A stretch of DNA of 38,181 nt. Source: a bacterium. GTDB taxonomy: Bacteria; Zhuqueibacterota; QNDG01; DSAB01. The notes beneath the pieces were generated by a model. It saw only the letters and a list, made by a program, of their open reading frames with translations. It had not been told where the DNA came from and searched no databases. Where the stretch lies: assembly GCA_016931965.1 (NCBI GenBank), contig JAFGDT010000076.1, positions 1 to 38,181 on the forward strand. The letters are read 5' to 3'. The position numbers were made by a program, and so were the translations under genes. Below are positions 1 to 8,847 of this stretch, piece after piece. Every line of letters begins with the position of its first letter. Within the stretch, counting starts at the first letter, position 1.

Positions 1-84
1 GAGGGAGGGATTCGAACCCTCGGTAGAGTTGCCCCTACGCAGGTTTAGCAAACCTGTGCCTTCAGCCAGCTCGGCCACCTCTCC
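1..84 (-). tRNA. tRNA-Ser (anticodon GCU), cut at window edge
   Basis: On the minus strand the sequence folds as a class II tRNA. The 5' acceptor strand GGAGAGG is at 84-78, the anticodon stem CAGGT/ACCTG encloses the loop TTGCTAA (anticodon GCU), a long variable arm follows, and the T arm is GAGGG-TTCGAAT-CCCTC. Only CCTC of the expected CCTCTCC acceptor 3' strand is inside the window, so about three acceptor bases and the discriminator are missing. The long variable arm together with GCU fixes the identity as serine. Confidence 0.95.
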
Positions 85-210
85 GATTCATCAGTCTTCA
101 ATTTGAAAATAGCGGTGATCGATTACGCTATTATGATTTTCAAAGAAATCGGAATTCTGTTTTACCTTGAAATCTGCAATGAATAACAATCAACATTTGA
201 CACAAATGAG

Positions 211-294
211 CGGAGGGCGGGAGACTCGAACTCCCAAGGGCACAAGCCCGGCGGTTTTCAAGACCGCTGCCTTACCAATTAGGTCTAGCCCTCC
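211..294 (-). tRNA. tRNA-Ser (anticodon UGA)
   Basis: Complete class II tRNA on the minus strand. The acceptor stem is GGAGGGC/GCCCTCC with discriminator G, the anticodon arm is GCGGT-CTTGAAA-ACCGC (anticodon UGA), the variable arm is about 16 nt, and the T arm is GGGAG-TTCGAGT-CTCCC. No 3' CCA is encoded. It lies about 126 bp upstream of the tRNA-Ser(GCU) gene on the same strand, so the two serine isoacceptors may be co-transcribed. Confidence 0.95.
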
Positions 295-473
295 CAAAAC
301 GCTTCAATATAAACATTTTAAGATGACAAATCAACCGGTTTTTCGCAGTCTAAAGTAACATCTTAAATAAAGTAAAATATGAATTTTGATCTGATTGGAT
401 AATATTTTCATTCGTCATTCTTTTACCATTCTGAAAGCAGAAAGTGTCAACATCATCTTTTTATATTTCATTG

Positions 474-504
474 AAAAAAACTGCTTGTTTTATCATCAAC
501 AAAC
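474..504 (-). terminator. Probable intrinsic terminator of the multi-PAS kinase gene
   Basis: Just beyond the kinase stop codon, the minus strand reads a 7-bp stem (GTTTGTT with AACAAGC, one G-U pair) around an 8-nt loop, followed by AG and a run of seven T. This is the right place and orientation to end the kinase transcript. The stem is short and AT-rich, so confidence is moderate. Confidence 0.5.
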
Positions 505-519
505 ACAATTTTGATTGAT

Positions 520-3500
520 TCAATCATTGACTACAGGATAATCGATAGGGAAAACAATTTGATAGATTGTGCCATTTTGTTTTTTTACCGTAACCGCACC
601 ATCAATCTGTTCGATCAGAATCTTAACAAGATACAAACCCAGAGATTCTGTTTTTTTAAAATCAACATTTTCCGGCATCCCCACACCATTGTCCTGAAAA
701 ACCAATTCATATGATCGGTCTTCTCGCAGTATCAGGGATATAGTGATCCGACCTTTCTTTCTTCCCTTAAAAGCATATTTCAGCGCATTGGTTAACAATT
801 CATTCAATATGAGCCCCAGAGGGATGGCTTTATCAATGCTGAGAAAAACATCTTTTACTTTCAAATCAATGGTGATCACCGTATCTAACTGGAAGGATTT
901 AATCAATTCCCTGGATATCTTTTCAATATAGGCGTTGAATGGAATATTCGTAAAATCCTTTGAATAGTACAATTGTTCATGGACCATCGCCATGGATTGA
1001 ATTCGATTCACGCATTCATTAAAGGCCTTGATAACCGTCTCACTTTTAACCTGATAGGATTGAAGATTGAGCAAACTCTTGATAATCTGTAAATTATTTT
1101 TTACTCTGTGGTGAATTTCCCGTAGAAGAACCTCTTTTTCCTTCAGATCCTTTTTGATTTGATCCTCTGCTATTTTACGACCCGTCATATCTCTCGAACT
1201 GACAACAATACCCGTTACTTTCTGATCGAATAAGATGGGTGAAGCAATAGATTCAAAATAGACAATATGACCATCGGATTGCTTATATTGGGTCTCAAAT
1301 GATACAGTTTTTCTGGTTCTTTTCACTAATCGAAACATCCTTTGAATTTTCATCTGCTCCTTTTTATCCACAAAAAGAAAGGGTTGAGTTCCGAGAAGCT
1401 GCTCCTGAGTCAGACCTTGCCCTACTTTATTGATATACTGTATTTTGAAATCCAAATCAAGCAACATAATATAGTCCGACATATGTATCGATATGAGACG
1501 CAACTTCTTTTCAGCTTCCTGTATTGCCTCCTCTGCCTTTTTACGTTCCGTAATGTCACTCGCAAAAGCCAATATCATCGGTTGTTCTCTAAATATAATT
1601 TTAACGAGCTGGATTTCAGCCGGATAAGTGGTTTTATCTTTTCTCTCATGAATGCCTTCTATTTTTATATGTTCGTGAATGTCCAACTTTTCCCAGTATC
1701 TTTTTCGATGATCCATCGAAATAATTTCATGATCGATATCCGAGACGTTCATATTTGACAATTCTGCTTTTGAATACCCTGTATATTCACTGGCCAGGTT
1801 GTTCACAAGTAAGATTCTACCATCAAGATCGTGAACAAATACACTTACCGGTGCCCGTTCAATAAAGGTTCGGAGCCGCTCTTCGCTCCGCTTTAGTGTT
1901 TCCTCCGCCTTTTTATATTCAGTAATATCTCTCGTTACTTTGGAATATCCTTTCAAATAGCCATTTTCATCACGAATGGGTGTAATGACAACATGGGCTA
2001 TAAAACACGTTCCATCTTTTCGCACCTGCCAGACCTCTTCTTCAAACCTACCTTCTTCAGCAGCCATTTTTAATATCTTCTTCGGTTTGCCAGACTTGAC
2101 CTCTTTTTTTGTAAAGAAACATGAAAAATGTTTACCCATGATCTCATTTGAACGATATCCATTTATATTCTGAGCTCCTTCATTCCAGCTCGAAACGAAT
2201 CCTTTTGTATCTAACATGACAATCGCATAATCTTTGACTTCAGACACCATAAGTCGGAAATTCTCTTCACTCTCCCGGAGCGCATCTTCTGCATGCCTCC
2301 TTTTTTCTTCAACTTCCATATCATGCAGCGCAAATGCAATATCATTAGCAACCTCTGCAAAAAGATTTTTTTCTTCCCTATCAATAATAAGCTCAGGAGA
2401 CATTGAAACATTGATTAAACCATAAACCTTATGATTGTATTCAAGCCGTACCGTGATGATCTTGTTTTCAGGATGAATTCGACATAGGGAACAGTCGCAA
2501 CATTCAATACCGGGTTTATTGATAACCATAACGCTTGATCGTTTCAGTGCTCTCCTTGCACAAAAAGGCAGTTCGCCCCCCTTAAACTGTTTAACCATTG
2601 AAGGAAATATATTGCCTATTCCTGCTTCAGCCGACATCACAATTTCGCCTGAATCATCCAGTAACATGATCCATGTACTTTGATACCTGCGTGTTTCAAC
2701 TAAAATTTCACAGATGCTCTGAATTAACCTTTTTGGATTTTTTTCTTGTGCGATAAGCTGACCGACATTACGAATGGCGTGCAACACGGCATTAAGGTGT
2801 AGAATCTTGTTTTCCGCTTTCTTACGTTCGGTAATATCCAGAGAAAGTGTAAAGACACCCTCAGGAACTGGCTGCATACTCAATTCAAACCATCTTTTTT
2901 TACCGTCTGAATAGACAAATTCGTTTTCCATTCGATGAGGAATACGTTTTTCCATACAACGCTCTAAAAACGAAAACATTTCCGTATTTTCAATCCCTGG
3001 GTATACCTCCATCATGGTATGACCAAGCAATTCTTTCTTTGTTTTGCGGCCATGTCTGCATACCATCTTGTTAACATAAACATACTGCCAATCATGGCCA
3101 ATGATCTGACACCCCTCCAGCATATTCTCGAGCGTACTCCTATAACGTTTCTCGCTCTCTTTCAGGGCCATTTCCGCTTGCTTGCGTTCTGTAATATCCT
3201 GTGCAAAACCGATGAGTCCAATCGAAACACCCTTGTCGTCAAGAATTGGAATTTTATCTGTTCGAACCCATCGAATACCACTTGCAGATTCATACTGTTC
3301 GATGATATTCATTTTGGGACGTCCCGTTTCAAAAACTTCCCGGTCATCATCGGCCATCTTTTGAGCGATTGTTGGAGAATAGAGATCAAAAACGGTTTTC
3401 CCTACAAATTCCCTTTCAGACATTTGAAGCGCTTTGGCAAATGCTTTATTGACACGTACCACTTTTCCTTTTTGATCTTTATAGAAAATGATAATAGGCG

Positions 3501-3945
3501 AAGTATCAATTATGAGCTTTAAATCCTGTCGCTCCTTTTCCAGTGCCTCTTCTAATTTCATGCGTTCGGTAACGTCCTCTCCTGAACTCAAAGTACCACA
3601 GATCGTTCCATTTTTATCTTTCAGTATCGTATTATGCCATGCAACCATCTTCTCCTGTCCGCTTTTAGACAGAACTGGATTCTCATAATATTCCACCGGT
3701 TTCATTTTACCATTCATTAATTGGGTAAAAACAGATTTGGTATTTTGGACCACCGCTTGAGGCACAAAATGATCAAACCAGTTCTTACCAACAATCTCTT
3801 TTTTGCTATATTCAAGAATATCACACCCCTTTTGATTGATCAGAGTGACATTTCCCACTTTATCGAGAGCAATGAACATGACACCCGCAATATCCAGAAA
3901 TGCTCGTGGCGTGATAGGCACTTGAGTTTCTATCTGTCCGCTCAT
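520..3945 (-). CDS. Multi-PAS/GAF sensor histidine kinase (HisKA_2 type), orphan
   Basis: A 1141-residue soluble sensor kinase. Domains by eye: PAS about 10-130, PAS 140-258, PAS 265-378, GAF 390-545, then PAS 560-680, 690-805 and 815-930. Each PAS is followed by the usual [13 protein letters not shown] linker. The GAF carries a Cys cluster (CCDCSLC), a common motif in GAF domains of such kinases. The C-terminus is a HisKA_2 dimerisation domain with phospho-acceptor motif HHRVKNNLQ (His945/946) and a HATPase_c domain with N-box (NELLTNA, about 1048-1054) and DNGVGM G-box. There is no membrane segment and no receiver, and no response regulator is adjacent, so its partner is unknown. HisKA_2 kinases often signal to single-domain or output receivers elsewhere. 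The ATG start has a GGAGG ribosome binding site. The gene is divergent from the RNase gene at 4285. Confidence 0.93.
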   Translation of the reverse strand: MSGQIETQVPITPRAFLDIAGVMFIALDKVGNVTLINQKGCDILEYSKKEIVGKNWFDHFVPQAVVQNTKSVFTQLMNGKMKPVEYYENPVLSKSGQEKMVAWHNTILKDKNGTICGTLSSGEDVTERMKLEEALEKERQDLKLIIDTSPIIIFYKDQKGKVVRVNKAFAKALQMSEREFVGKTVFDLYSPTIAQKMADDDREVFETGRPKMNIIEQYESASGIRWVRTDKIPILDDKGVSIGLIGFAQDITERKQAEMALKESEKRYRSTLENMLEGCQIIGHDWQYVYVNKMVCRHGRKTKKELLGHTMMEVYPGIENTEMFSFLERCMEKRIPHRMENEFVYSDGKKRWFELSMQPVPEGVFTLSLDITERKKAENKILHLNAVLHAIRNVGQLIAQEKNPKRLIQSICEILVETRRYQSTWIMLLDDSGEIVMSAEAGIGNIFPSMVKQFKGGELPFCARRALKRSSVMVINKPGIECCDCSLCRIHPENKIITVRLEYNHKVYGLINVSMSPELIIDREEKNLFAEVANDIAFALHDMEVEEKRRHAEDALRESEENFRLMVSEVKDYAIVMLDTKGFVSSWNEGAQNINGYRSNEIMGKHFSCFFTKKEVKSGKPKKILKMAAEEGRFEEEVWQVRKDGTCFIAHVVITPIRDENGYLKGYSKVTRDITEYKKAEETLKRSEERLRTFIERAPVSVFVHDLDGRILLVNNLASEYTGYSKAELSNMNVSDIDHEIISMDHRKRYWEKLDIHEHIKIEGIHERKDKTTYPAEIQLVKIIFREQPMILAFASDITERKKAEEAIQEAEKKLRLISIHMSDYIMLLDLDFKIQYINKVGQGLTQEQLLGTQPFLFVDKKEQMKIQRMFRLVKRTRKTVSFETQYKQSDGHIVYFESIASPILFDQKVTGIVVSSRDMTGRKIAEDQIKKDLKEKEVLLREIHHRVKNNLQIIKSLLNLQSYQVKSETVIKAFNECVNRIQSMAMVHEQLYYSKDFTNIPFNAYIEKISRELIKSFQLDTVITIDLKVKDVFLSIDKAIPLGLILNELLTNALKYAFKGRKKGRITISLILREDRSYELVFQDNGVGMPENVDFKKTESLGLYLVKILIEQIDGAVTVKKQNGTIYQIVFPIDYPVVND

Positions 3946-4284
3946 GAATGATTTCCTCCAAAATAAAATCTTATATAAGGCAAGAAATTTGAAGGATAAT
4001 ATTTTTAAGAAAGAATCTGTAGTTTATTCCAATTTATAATACAAAAATGTCGTCATCTTTTCAAGAAAAATCTGAACAAGTAAATGACGTTTTCATTAAG
4101 AAATTGAAATGGATGGTTTATCCTTTTCAGATCGACTTCAGTTCTGCTGGTCCCAAACTCTCTCTGAGTCAAAGCATCAAAAGAAAAACCATTGGAGGCC
4201 ACATCCATATGATCCGACTCCAATCCTTGACAAATTGTATTCAGTTCATTAGATTGTACTAATGGGTTATAGAGGAGAAAGTGG
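3946..4284. other. Divergent intergenic region between kinase and RNase genes
   Basis: This AT-rich region separates two divergently transcribed genes and should hold both promoters. On the plus strand a perfect TATAAT is at 4035-4040, but no convincing -35 sits 16-18 bp upstream. If used, it would give the RNase gene a leader of about 240 nt. A 71-codon open frame at 4047-4262 begins just after this box but has no ribosome binding site or recognisable protein. I see no sigma-54 element, repeat or RNA fold here. Confidence 0.3.
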
Positions 4285-5685
4285 ATGAATATTCAATTCT
4301 TCGGTGCAACAAAGGATGTCACGGGAACCATGCATATGGTTACAGTGAACAACAAAAACATTTTGCTGGATTGCGGACTTTATCAGGGAAAACGCAAAGA
4401 GGCTTATGATCGAAACAAACATTTACCCTTTGATCCAACAGCAATCGATTCTGTGGTTCTATCCCACGCCCATATTGATCACAGCGGCAACATTCCTCAG
4501 TTGGTTAAAAATGGATTTGATGGCAATATCTACTGCACCCATGCCACACAGGATCTGGCCAGTGTCATGCTTCGCGACTCGGCACATATCCAGGAAAAAG
4601 ATGTTGAATACGTGAATAAAAAACACCTAAAAAAAGGTTTGCCACTTTTCAAACCCCTCTACACCATGTCCGATGCAGAGAAATGCACGGGTCATTTTGT
4701 TGGTATCGGATACAATAGGCCCTTTTTAATCACACCCAATGTGCGTGTCACCTTTGTTGATGCTGGACATATTCTTGGTTCAGCCATAGTCGTTTTGGAT
4801 ATTGAGGACAACGGAAAATCCGTTCGGTTGACCTTTACAGGAGATCTCGGACGGCCTCATCTTCCCATTATTCGAGATCCGGTTCAAATTGATGCAACAG
4901 ATTATTACATCACAGAATCCACGTACGGTGACCGATTACACAAACCTTTCGAGGACATGAAAACAGAATTGAAAAAAGTGATTCATGAAACCGTTTCCCG
5001 CGGAGGGAAAATCATTGTGCCGGCTTTTTCGGTAGGTAGAACGCAGGAATTGGTCTATGTCCTGCATGAACTTTTCAATGATGGATCTCTTCCTGAAATT
5101 CCCATTTATGTGGATAGTCCGCTGTCAGTCAATATTACAGAAGTATTCCGCCTCCATCGGGAATGCTATGACGAAGAAACACGTCAAGAATTCCTGGAAA
5201 ATCACCAGGATCCTTTTGGGTTTTACCGATTACGTTATATTCGACTGGTTGAGGAATCGAAAAAGTTGAATACATTGAATGAACCCTGTATGATCATTTC
5301 CGCTTCCGGCATGTGCGAAGCAGGCCGCATTCTCCACCATTTAAAAAACAATATTTATGATGAAAAAAATACCGTTTTGATTGTTGGATTTATGGCACAA
5401 AATACACTGGGAAGACGTCTGGTAGAAAAAAAACCAATTGTTAAAATTTTTGGTGAAGAAGTTCCCCTGAAAGCCCAAATTGTCACCATGAACGGATTCA
5501 GTGCACACGCCGACAAAAATGGGCTGCTCAAATATTTTAATGGCTTCAAGAAAGAAAGACTCCGCCGTGTATTTGTTGTTCACGGCGAGGCAGAGCAATC
5601 CGAAATGTTTGCGGAGACCATTCGATCTCAAGGATTCCCGAATGTGGACGTTCCTGAACGTTTGGAGATATACGAGGGATTATAA
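4285..5685 (+). CDS. Metallo-beta-lactamase/beta-CASP RNA-processing nuclease
   Basis: A 466-residue protein of the CPSF/YSH1-like bacterial beta-CASP family, zinc-dependent RNA endo/exonucleases. The metal-binding signature HAHIDHSG is at residues 61-68 (His61, His63, Asp65, His66). Further motifs follow in order: a DAGHILGSA histidine, TGDLG aspartate, an ESTYGDR segment, the beta-CASP insertion with SGMCEAGR, the RMMBL motif GFSAHAD, and a terminal VVHGE histidine. All expected ligands appear intact and the length is typical. The start ATG follows a GAGGAG ribosome binding site eight bases upstream. It is one of few plus-strand genes here and stands alone. The substrate cannot be read from sequence; mRNA turnover or processing is the family expectation. 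Confidence 0.93.
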   Translation: MNIQFFGATKDVTGTMHMVTVNNKNILLDCGLYQGKRKEAYDRNKHLPFDPTAIDSVVLSHAHIDHSGNIPQLVKNGFDGNIYCTHATQDLASVMLRDSAHIQEKDVEYVNKKHLKKGLPLFKPLYTMSDAEKCTGHFVGIGYNRPFLITPNVRVTFVDAGHILGSAIVVLDIEDNGKSVRLTFTGDLGRPHLPIIRDPVQIDATDYYITESTYGDRLHKPFEDMKTELKKVIHETVSRGGKIIVPAFSVGRTQELVYVLHELFNDGSLPEIPIYVDSPLSVNITEVFRLHRECYDEETRQEFLENHQDPFGFYRLRYIRLVEESKKLNTLNEPCMIISASGMCEAGRILHHLKNNIYDEKNTVLIVGFMAQNTLGRRLVEKKPIVKIFGEEVPLKAQIVTMNGFSAHADKNGLLKYFNGFKKERLRRVFVVHGEAEQSEMFAETIRSQGFPNVDVPERLEIYEGL

Positions 5686-5774
5686 AAAGGAGTTGGATCA
5701 TCCTTTTCATCATAATCATCTCTGTAAATAGGATCTCACTGTTTGATACAGTGAAGACTTCTTAAATCAAGTGA

Positions 5775-6119
5775 TTATTGGATTTTGACTGATGTCGACT
5801 TGCTTCCTGCGCGATTGCATCTGATCTGCACAAGGATCTCATCACCCGGTTTGGCATCGATGATCTTATAAACCAATGAACCACCATTAAGATCTTCCTG
5901 ACTGCTTAAGAATTGTACAATAATTTCCTTTCCATTCAACTGGACCTTCGCTTCAATAACATAATGCTGTGTAACATCCCTAACGCTATGTTCGTACTTC
6001 ACCTCGAGCATACTGGTTTCTTTGTTAAAGTCCAGTGTCACAGCTGAAGGTGCATGGCCATACGATATGGAAATCTGGATAAATAACAACAGGACAATGA
6101 AAATGACTGTTTTTCGCAT
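5775..6119 (-). CDS. Exported superoxide-reductase-like (SORL) small protein
   Basis: A 114-residue protein with a clear N-terminal signal peptide (about residues 1-21, hydrophobic core, ending near SYG). The mature part is a single small beta-sandwich-like domain. The pattern His44-x7-His52-Tyr, then NGKEIIV, then KPGDEI and Cys101-Asn-x-x-Gly resembles the iron site of desulfoferrodoxin/neelaredoxin domains (H...HYIEW...CNxHG). The last histidine is replaced (CNRAG). This could therefore be a SORL-fold protein with an altered or absent iron centre. It starts 12 bp after the two-helix membrane protein, so they are probably co-translated. The assignment is by motif only. A generic exported Ig-like protein is the alternative. 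Confidence 0.55.
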   Translation of the reverse strand: MRKTVIFIVLLLFIQISISYGHAPSAVTLDFNKETSMLEVKYEHSVRDVTQHYVIEAKVQLNGKEIIVQFLSSQEDLNGGSLVYKIIDAKPGDEILVQIRCNRAGSKSTSVKIQ

Positions 6120-6131
6120 GAGAACAACCTC

Positions 6132-6365
6132 TTATTTCCTTCTTTTAAGATAAGTATTTTGGATCCATGTCCAATTCAAAACGAGATGGAGCAAGCCAAC
6201 AAAAATAAAAATGAGTCCGAATGTTTCATGGATTTCATACAATCCCTCATCCCATCGAATCGAGTTGGGTCCCCATCGATATAAGATAATGGAAATCGCC
6301 ACCAAACAAAATGCAATAACCAGAATGATATTTAGAAATTTGAGAAGACTTTGCTTTTTCATCAT
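6132..6365 (-). CDS. Two-helix membrane protein, DUF4405-like
   Basis: A 77-residue protein with two predicted transmembrane helices (about 9-27 and 46-68). The segment between and into helix two reads EIHETFGLIFIFVGLLHLVLNWTWI, with one histidine at the entry of the helix and one inside it followed by NW. That pattern is typical of DUF4405 proteins, which resemble half of a cytochrome b561-type haem-binding four-helix bundle. Function unproven; haem binding would need dimerisation. It lies between the DAHP synthase gene (105 bp upstream) and the exported SORL-like gene (12 bp downstream), suggesting a small redox pair. Confidence 0.6.
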   Translation of the reverse strand: MMKKQSLLKFLNIILVIAFCLVAISIILYRWGPNSIRWDEGLYEIHETFGLIFIFVGLLHLVLNWTWIQNTYLKRRK

Positions 6366-6469
6366 TCAATTCCTTTCCAATAAAATATTCAATTGATAAA
6401 ATTTTATGAATGGGTATTTCACCCAGAATAATATCGAATACATTCAGGATAAATTGAAAAAAGGACAAT

Positions 6470-7570
6470 CTATGATGAAAGTGAATCTTCAAAATCAATA
6501 TTGATTTTTTCTACAGCCAATTGATATTGAATCATTTTTTCATATACCTTCATACGAACAGCCTGTCGTGCATCACACTTGATTGTTTTTCTTTCAATAT
6601 CATCAGCAATAACCTCAACCATTGTCCCATTAGCCCGATAGGCTGAGGCTGCCGAAAATTGATAAGGAACAAGTTCATTATAACCGGAACTGTGACTGGG
6701 ATCAATGATGATGGGTAATATGGTTCGATCTTTCACAGCTCGGATGACATCAAAATCGATGTGGGATCGATTATAGTCGCCATGCACAGTTGACTTTACA
6801 CCTCTCTCACAAAGGATGATACTTTTATTTTCCTGCAAAGCGATATATTCCGCAGCTGAAAGCCACTCTTCCAATTCCGCAGAGATACCCCTTTTGTACA
6901 AAACAGGTTTGCCCGATTTTCCCACAGCTTCGAGCAAATTGAAATTCTGATAATTTCTCATTCCAATCTGCAGGATATCCGCACGCTCCGCAATTTCTGA
7001 GACCTGAGCAATCGCCATAACTTCGGTGACATAGGGCAATCCTGTGTTATCCCGAACCTTATCCAGTATATCGAGCGCCTCCTCACCCAATCCCCGGAAA
7101 TCCCATGGTTTTGTCCTCGGTTTAAATGCACCTCCCCTTAGAATCATTCGGTCCCGAACGTGATATTTGTCCGCAAGATGGGACAAACCTTCACCGATTG
7201 TTGCCATTTGATCATAGCTTTCGACCGCACAGGGGCCTGCAATAAAAATAAAACGGTGGTCATCAAAAACCCTATTTTCTCCATCAGGGCCGGCAATAAC
7301 GAGAGAGATCCTCTCTCTGGTGATTTTTTGTCCCCCTTCTCCAATAACTTTTCTGGAAATGGTTTTATACGGAGAGGATATACGCCATGCACGAACCACT
7401 CCCGGAAAATTTTGTATGTGGTCAATATCAAGGCGGGATGCATCCCCTTCAACGGCGATAACGGTGTATAGATCACCGTACAGAACATCAGGACGACAGT
7501 TCACGGATTCCACCAATTCCTGTATTTGTTTGATTGTTTCTTCAAACTCTTTTTCAATTTCAATAATCAT
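6470..7570 (-). CDS. aroF: 3-deoxy-7-phosphoheptulonate (DAHP) synthase, type I-beta
   Basis: This 366-residue enzyme condenses phosphoenolpyruvate and erythrose-4-phosphate, the first step of the shikimate pathway. The N-terminal 70 or so residues form the ferredoxin-like (ACT-like) regulatory domain of the Thermotoga-type I-beta enzymes, so feedback control by aromatic amino acids is likely. The barrel carries IAGPCAVES (metal-ligand Cys), LRGGAFKPRTKPWDF, QIGMRNYQNF, VLYKRG, ILCERGVKST and DPSHSSG (metal His). The last is a slight variant of DPSHATG. Length is typical for the two-domain form. The ATG is preceded by GAGG. No other aromatic pathway gene is nearby. Confidence 0.93.
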   Translation of the reverse strand: MIIEIEKEFEETIKQIQELVESVNCRPDVLYGDLYTVIAVEGDASRLDIDHIQNFPGVVRAWRISSPYKTISRKVIGEGGQKITRERISLVIAGPDGENRVFDDHRFIFIAGPCAVESYDQMATIGEGLSHLADKYHVRDRMILRGGAFKPRTKPWDFRGLGEEALDILDKVRDNTGLPYVTEVMAIAQVSEIAERADILQIGMRNYQNFNLLEAVGKSGKPVLYKRGISAELEEWLSAAEYIALQENKSIILCERGVKSTVHGDYNRSHIDFDVIRAVKDRTILPIIIDPSHSSGYNELVPYQFSAASAYRANGTMVEVIADDIERKTIKCDARQAVRMKVYEKMIQYQLAVEKINIDFEDSLSS

Positions 7571-7594
7571 ATTGAATCCTCATCATGTAAACGC

Positions 7595-7629
7595 ATAAGG
7601 TTCCATCCTGCAGAAAGACGGAACCTTAT
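7595..7629. other. 10-bp inverted repeat between cyclophilin and DAHP synthase genes
   Basis: Arms ATAAGGTTCC (7595-7604) and GGAACCTTAT (7620-7629) are perfect complements around a 15-nt spacer. On the minus strand the hairpin would form in the RNA between the cyclophilin stop and the DAHP synthase start. No T-run follows, so it is not a standard terminator. It could be an RNA processing or stabilising hairpin, or an operator in the aroF leader. The fold is seen; the role is inference. Confidence 0.35.
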
Positions 7630-7654
7630 TAGTCATAAAAGTACTATTTGCTAT

Positions 7655-8260
7655 TTAATCATCTTCCTCTTCATCAATGGCCTTTGCTGACAAAATAATC
7701 ACTGGTTTTACAGGCACATTTTGTAATCCTTTTTGAGTACTGACACTCATAGATCCGATTTTATCGACAATATTCATTCCCTCTGTTACCTTGCCGAATA
7801 CGGCATAACCATATCCTGACAATGTATTGCTTGTATAATCTAACGATCTATTGTTTGCCAGATTGATAAAAAATTGAGATGTGGCCGTGTGAATACCGGT
7901 GGGTAGCCTTGCGTATGCAATGGTTCCCCGGTTATTCTTTAACCGGTTATTTGCTTCATTTTGGATGGGATCATTGACTTGTTTTTTTTCAAGATCCTCT
8001 GTGTATCCCCCACCCTGAATAATGGCTCCTTTAATCACACGATGAAAAATGGTATTATCATAGAATCCGCTGTTCACATATGAAAGAAAATTTTCAACAG
8101 AGATTGGAGCTTTATCTGGATACAGCTCCAATTCGATATCACCCATATTCGTTTTTAATACCACTTTTGGATTAGCACCATTCACCCGCATTGAAAAAAG
8201 AAATATAAATAAAAAAACATAAAGAATACGGAATGTTCTGTAATATCTATTACAAATCAT
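7655..8260 (-). CDS. Exported cyclophilin-type peptidyl-prolyl cis-trans isomerase
   Basis: A 201-residue protein with an N-terminal signal peptide (about 1-29, RYYRTFRILYVFLFIFLFSMRVNGA core) followed by one cyclophilin domain. Recognisable motifs are VENFLSYVNSGFYDNTIFHRVIKG (active-site Arg in FHRV), IQGG, IAYAR, ATSQFFINLANN (active-site Gln/Phe) and YAVFGKVTEGMNIVDKI. The C-terminus is acidic. It probably catalyses proline isomerisation during folding in the periplasm. The ATG follows a near-perfect AAGGAGGT ribosome binding site, suggesting strong translation. It lies 33 bp after the HIT gene in the same run. Confidence 0.93.
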   Translation of the reverse strand: MICNRYYRTFRILYVFLFIFLFSMRVNGANPKVVLKTNMGDIELELYPDKAPISVENFLSYVNSGFYDNTIFHRVIKGAIIQGGGYTEDLEKKQVNDPIQNEANNRLKNNRGTIAYARLPTGIHTATSQFFINLANNRSLDYTSNTLSGYGYAVFGKVTEGMNIVDKIGSMSVSTQKGLQNVPVKPVIILSAKAIDEEEDD

Positions 8261-8293
8261 TTTTACCTCCTTCTCTGTTTGATTAAAGTGATA

Positions 8294-8794
8294 TTATGAT
8301 GAGTTCTGAAATGCTTTTCTTAACTTTTTCAAGGTTTCTACAAGACCTTCTGATACCACTTTTGTATGACCTACGATCGGCATGAAATTCGTATCCCCAC
8401 TCCATCGGGGTACAATATGGAAATGCAGATGATCCACAATTCCAGCTCCTGCAATGCGACCTATATTCATACCAATATTAAACCCCTGAGGTTTCATTAC
8501 TTTTATTAATTTTTCCTTTGATAAGATCAAAAGGTCAAAAAGTTCAATTTTTTGTTCACGAGAAAGCGCGTTTAATTCATCCGTATGCTGATAAGGAACA
8601 ACCATCAAATGACCATTATTATAGGGATATCTGTTCATCATGACAAAAGCTGTCTTTCCCCTATATACGATAAGATTCTCTTCGTCCCGGTCTTCTTTGG
8701 GCTTTTCGCAAAAAATACACCCATCGTATTCATCTGCATTTTCGATATATTCCATTCTCCATGGAGCCCACAATATGTTCATTTGGTCATTCAT
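8294..8794 (-). CDS. HIT family nucleotide hydrolase
   Basis: A 166-residue histidine-triad protein. The triad HLHFHIVPRW is preceded by the usual N-rich stretch and GHLMVVPYQHT. The N-terminus WAPWRMEYI and the paired cysteines in CIFCEKPKED are typical of the bacterial Ap4A phosphorylase/hydrolase-like HIT subgroup. It likely cleaves a nucleoside phosphate bond (dinucleoside polyphosphate or AMP-conjugate). Two in-frame ATGs are possible (8794 and 8782) and neither has a good ribosome binding site; the upstream one is given. It begins 53 bp after the EF-G paralogue. Confidence 0.92.
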   Translation of the reverse strand: MNDQMNILWAPWRMEYIENADEYDGCIFCEKPKEDRDEENLIVYRGKTAFVMMNRYPYNNGHLMVVPYQHTDELNALSREQKIELFDLLILSKEKLIKVMKPQGFNIGMNIGRIAGAGIVDHLHFHIVPRWSGDTNFMPIVGHTKVVSEGLVETLKKLRKAFQNSS

Positions 8795-8816
8795 AATATG
8801 TATATTGTCAATGAAT

Positions 8817-8835
8817 AAAAGAGACTAACTCTTTT
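8817..8835 (-). terminator. Weak hairpin after the EF-G paralogue gene
   Basis: AAAAGAG (8817-8823) pairs with CTCTTTT (8829-8835) across a 5-nt loop, just after the EF-G stop codon. The stem is AT-rich and, read on the minus strand, is followed by ATTCATTG rather than a long T-run. It may be a partial terminator that tunes expression of the downstream genes. Low confidence. Confidence 0.25.
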
Positions 8836-8847
8836 TGATTGATAAAA

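Noticed and set aside
1342..1758. 138-codon plus-strand open frame
   Set aside because: It lies wholly inside the well-supported multi-PAS kinase gene on the other strand and has no protein-like pattern.
3019..3522. 167-codon plus-strand open frame
   Set aside because: Antisense shadow of the PAS domains of the kinase gene.
4047..4262. 71-codon open frame upstream of the RNase gene
   Set aside because: It follows a TATAAT but has no ribosome binding site and no recognisable motif; more likely untranslated leader.
5736..5754. TCACTG/CAGTGA hairpin between the convergent RNase and SORL-like genes
   Set aside because: Only 6 bp of stem and no T-run on either side; too weak to call a terminator.
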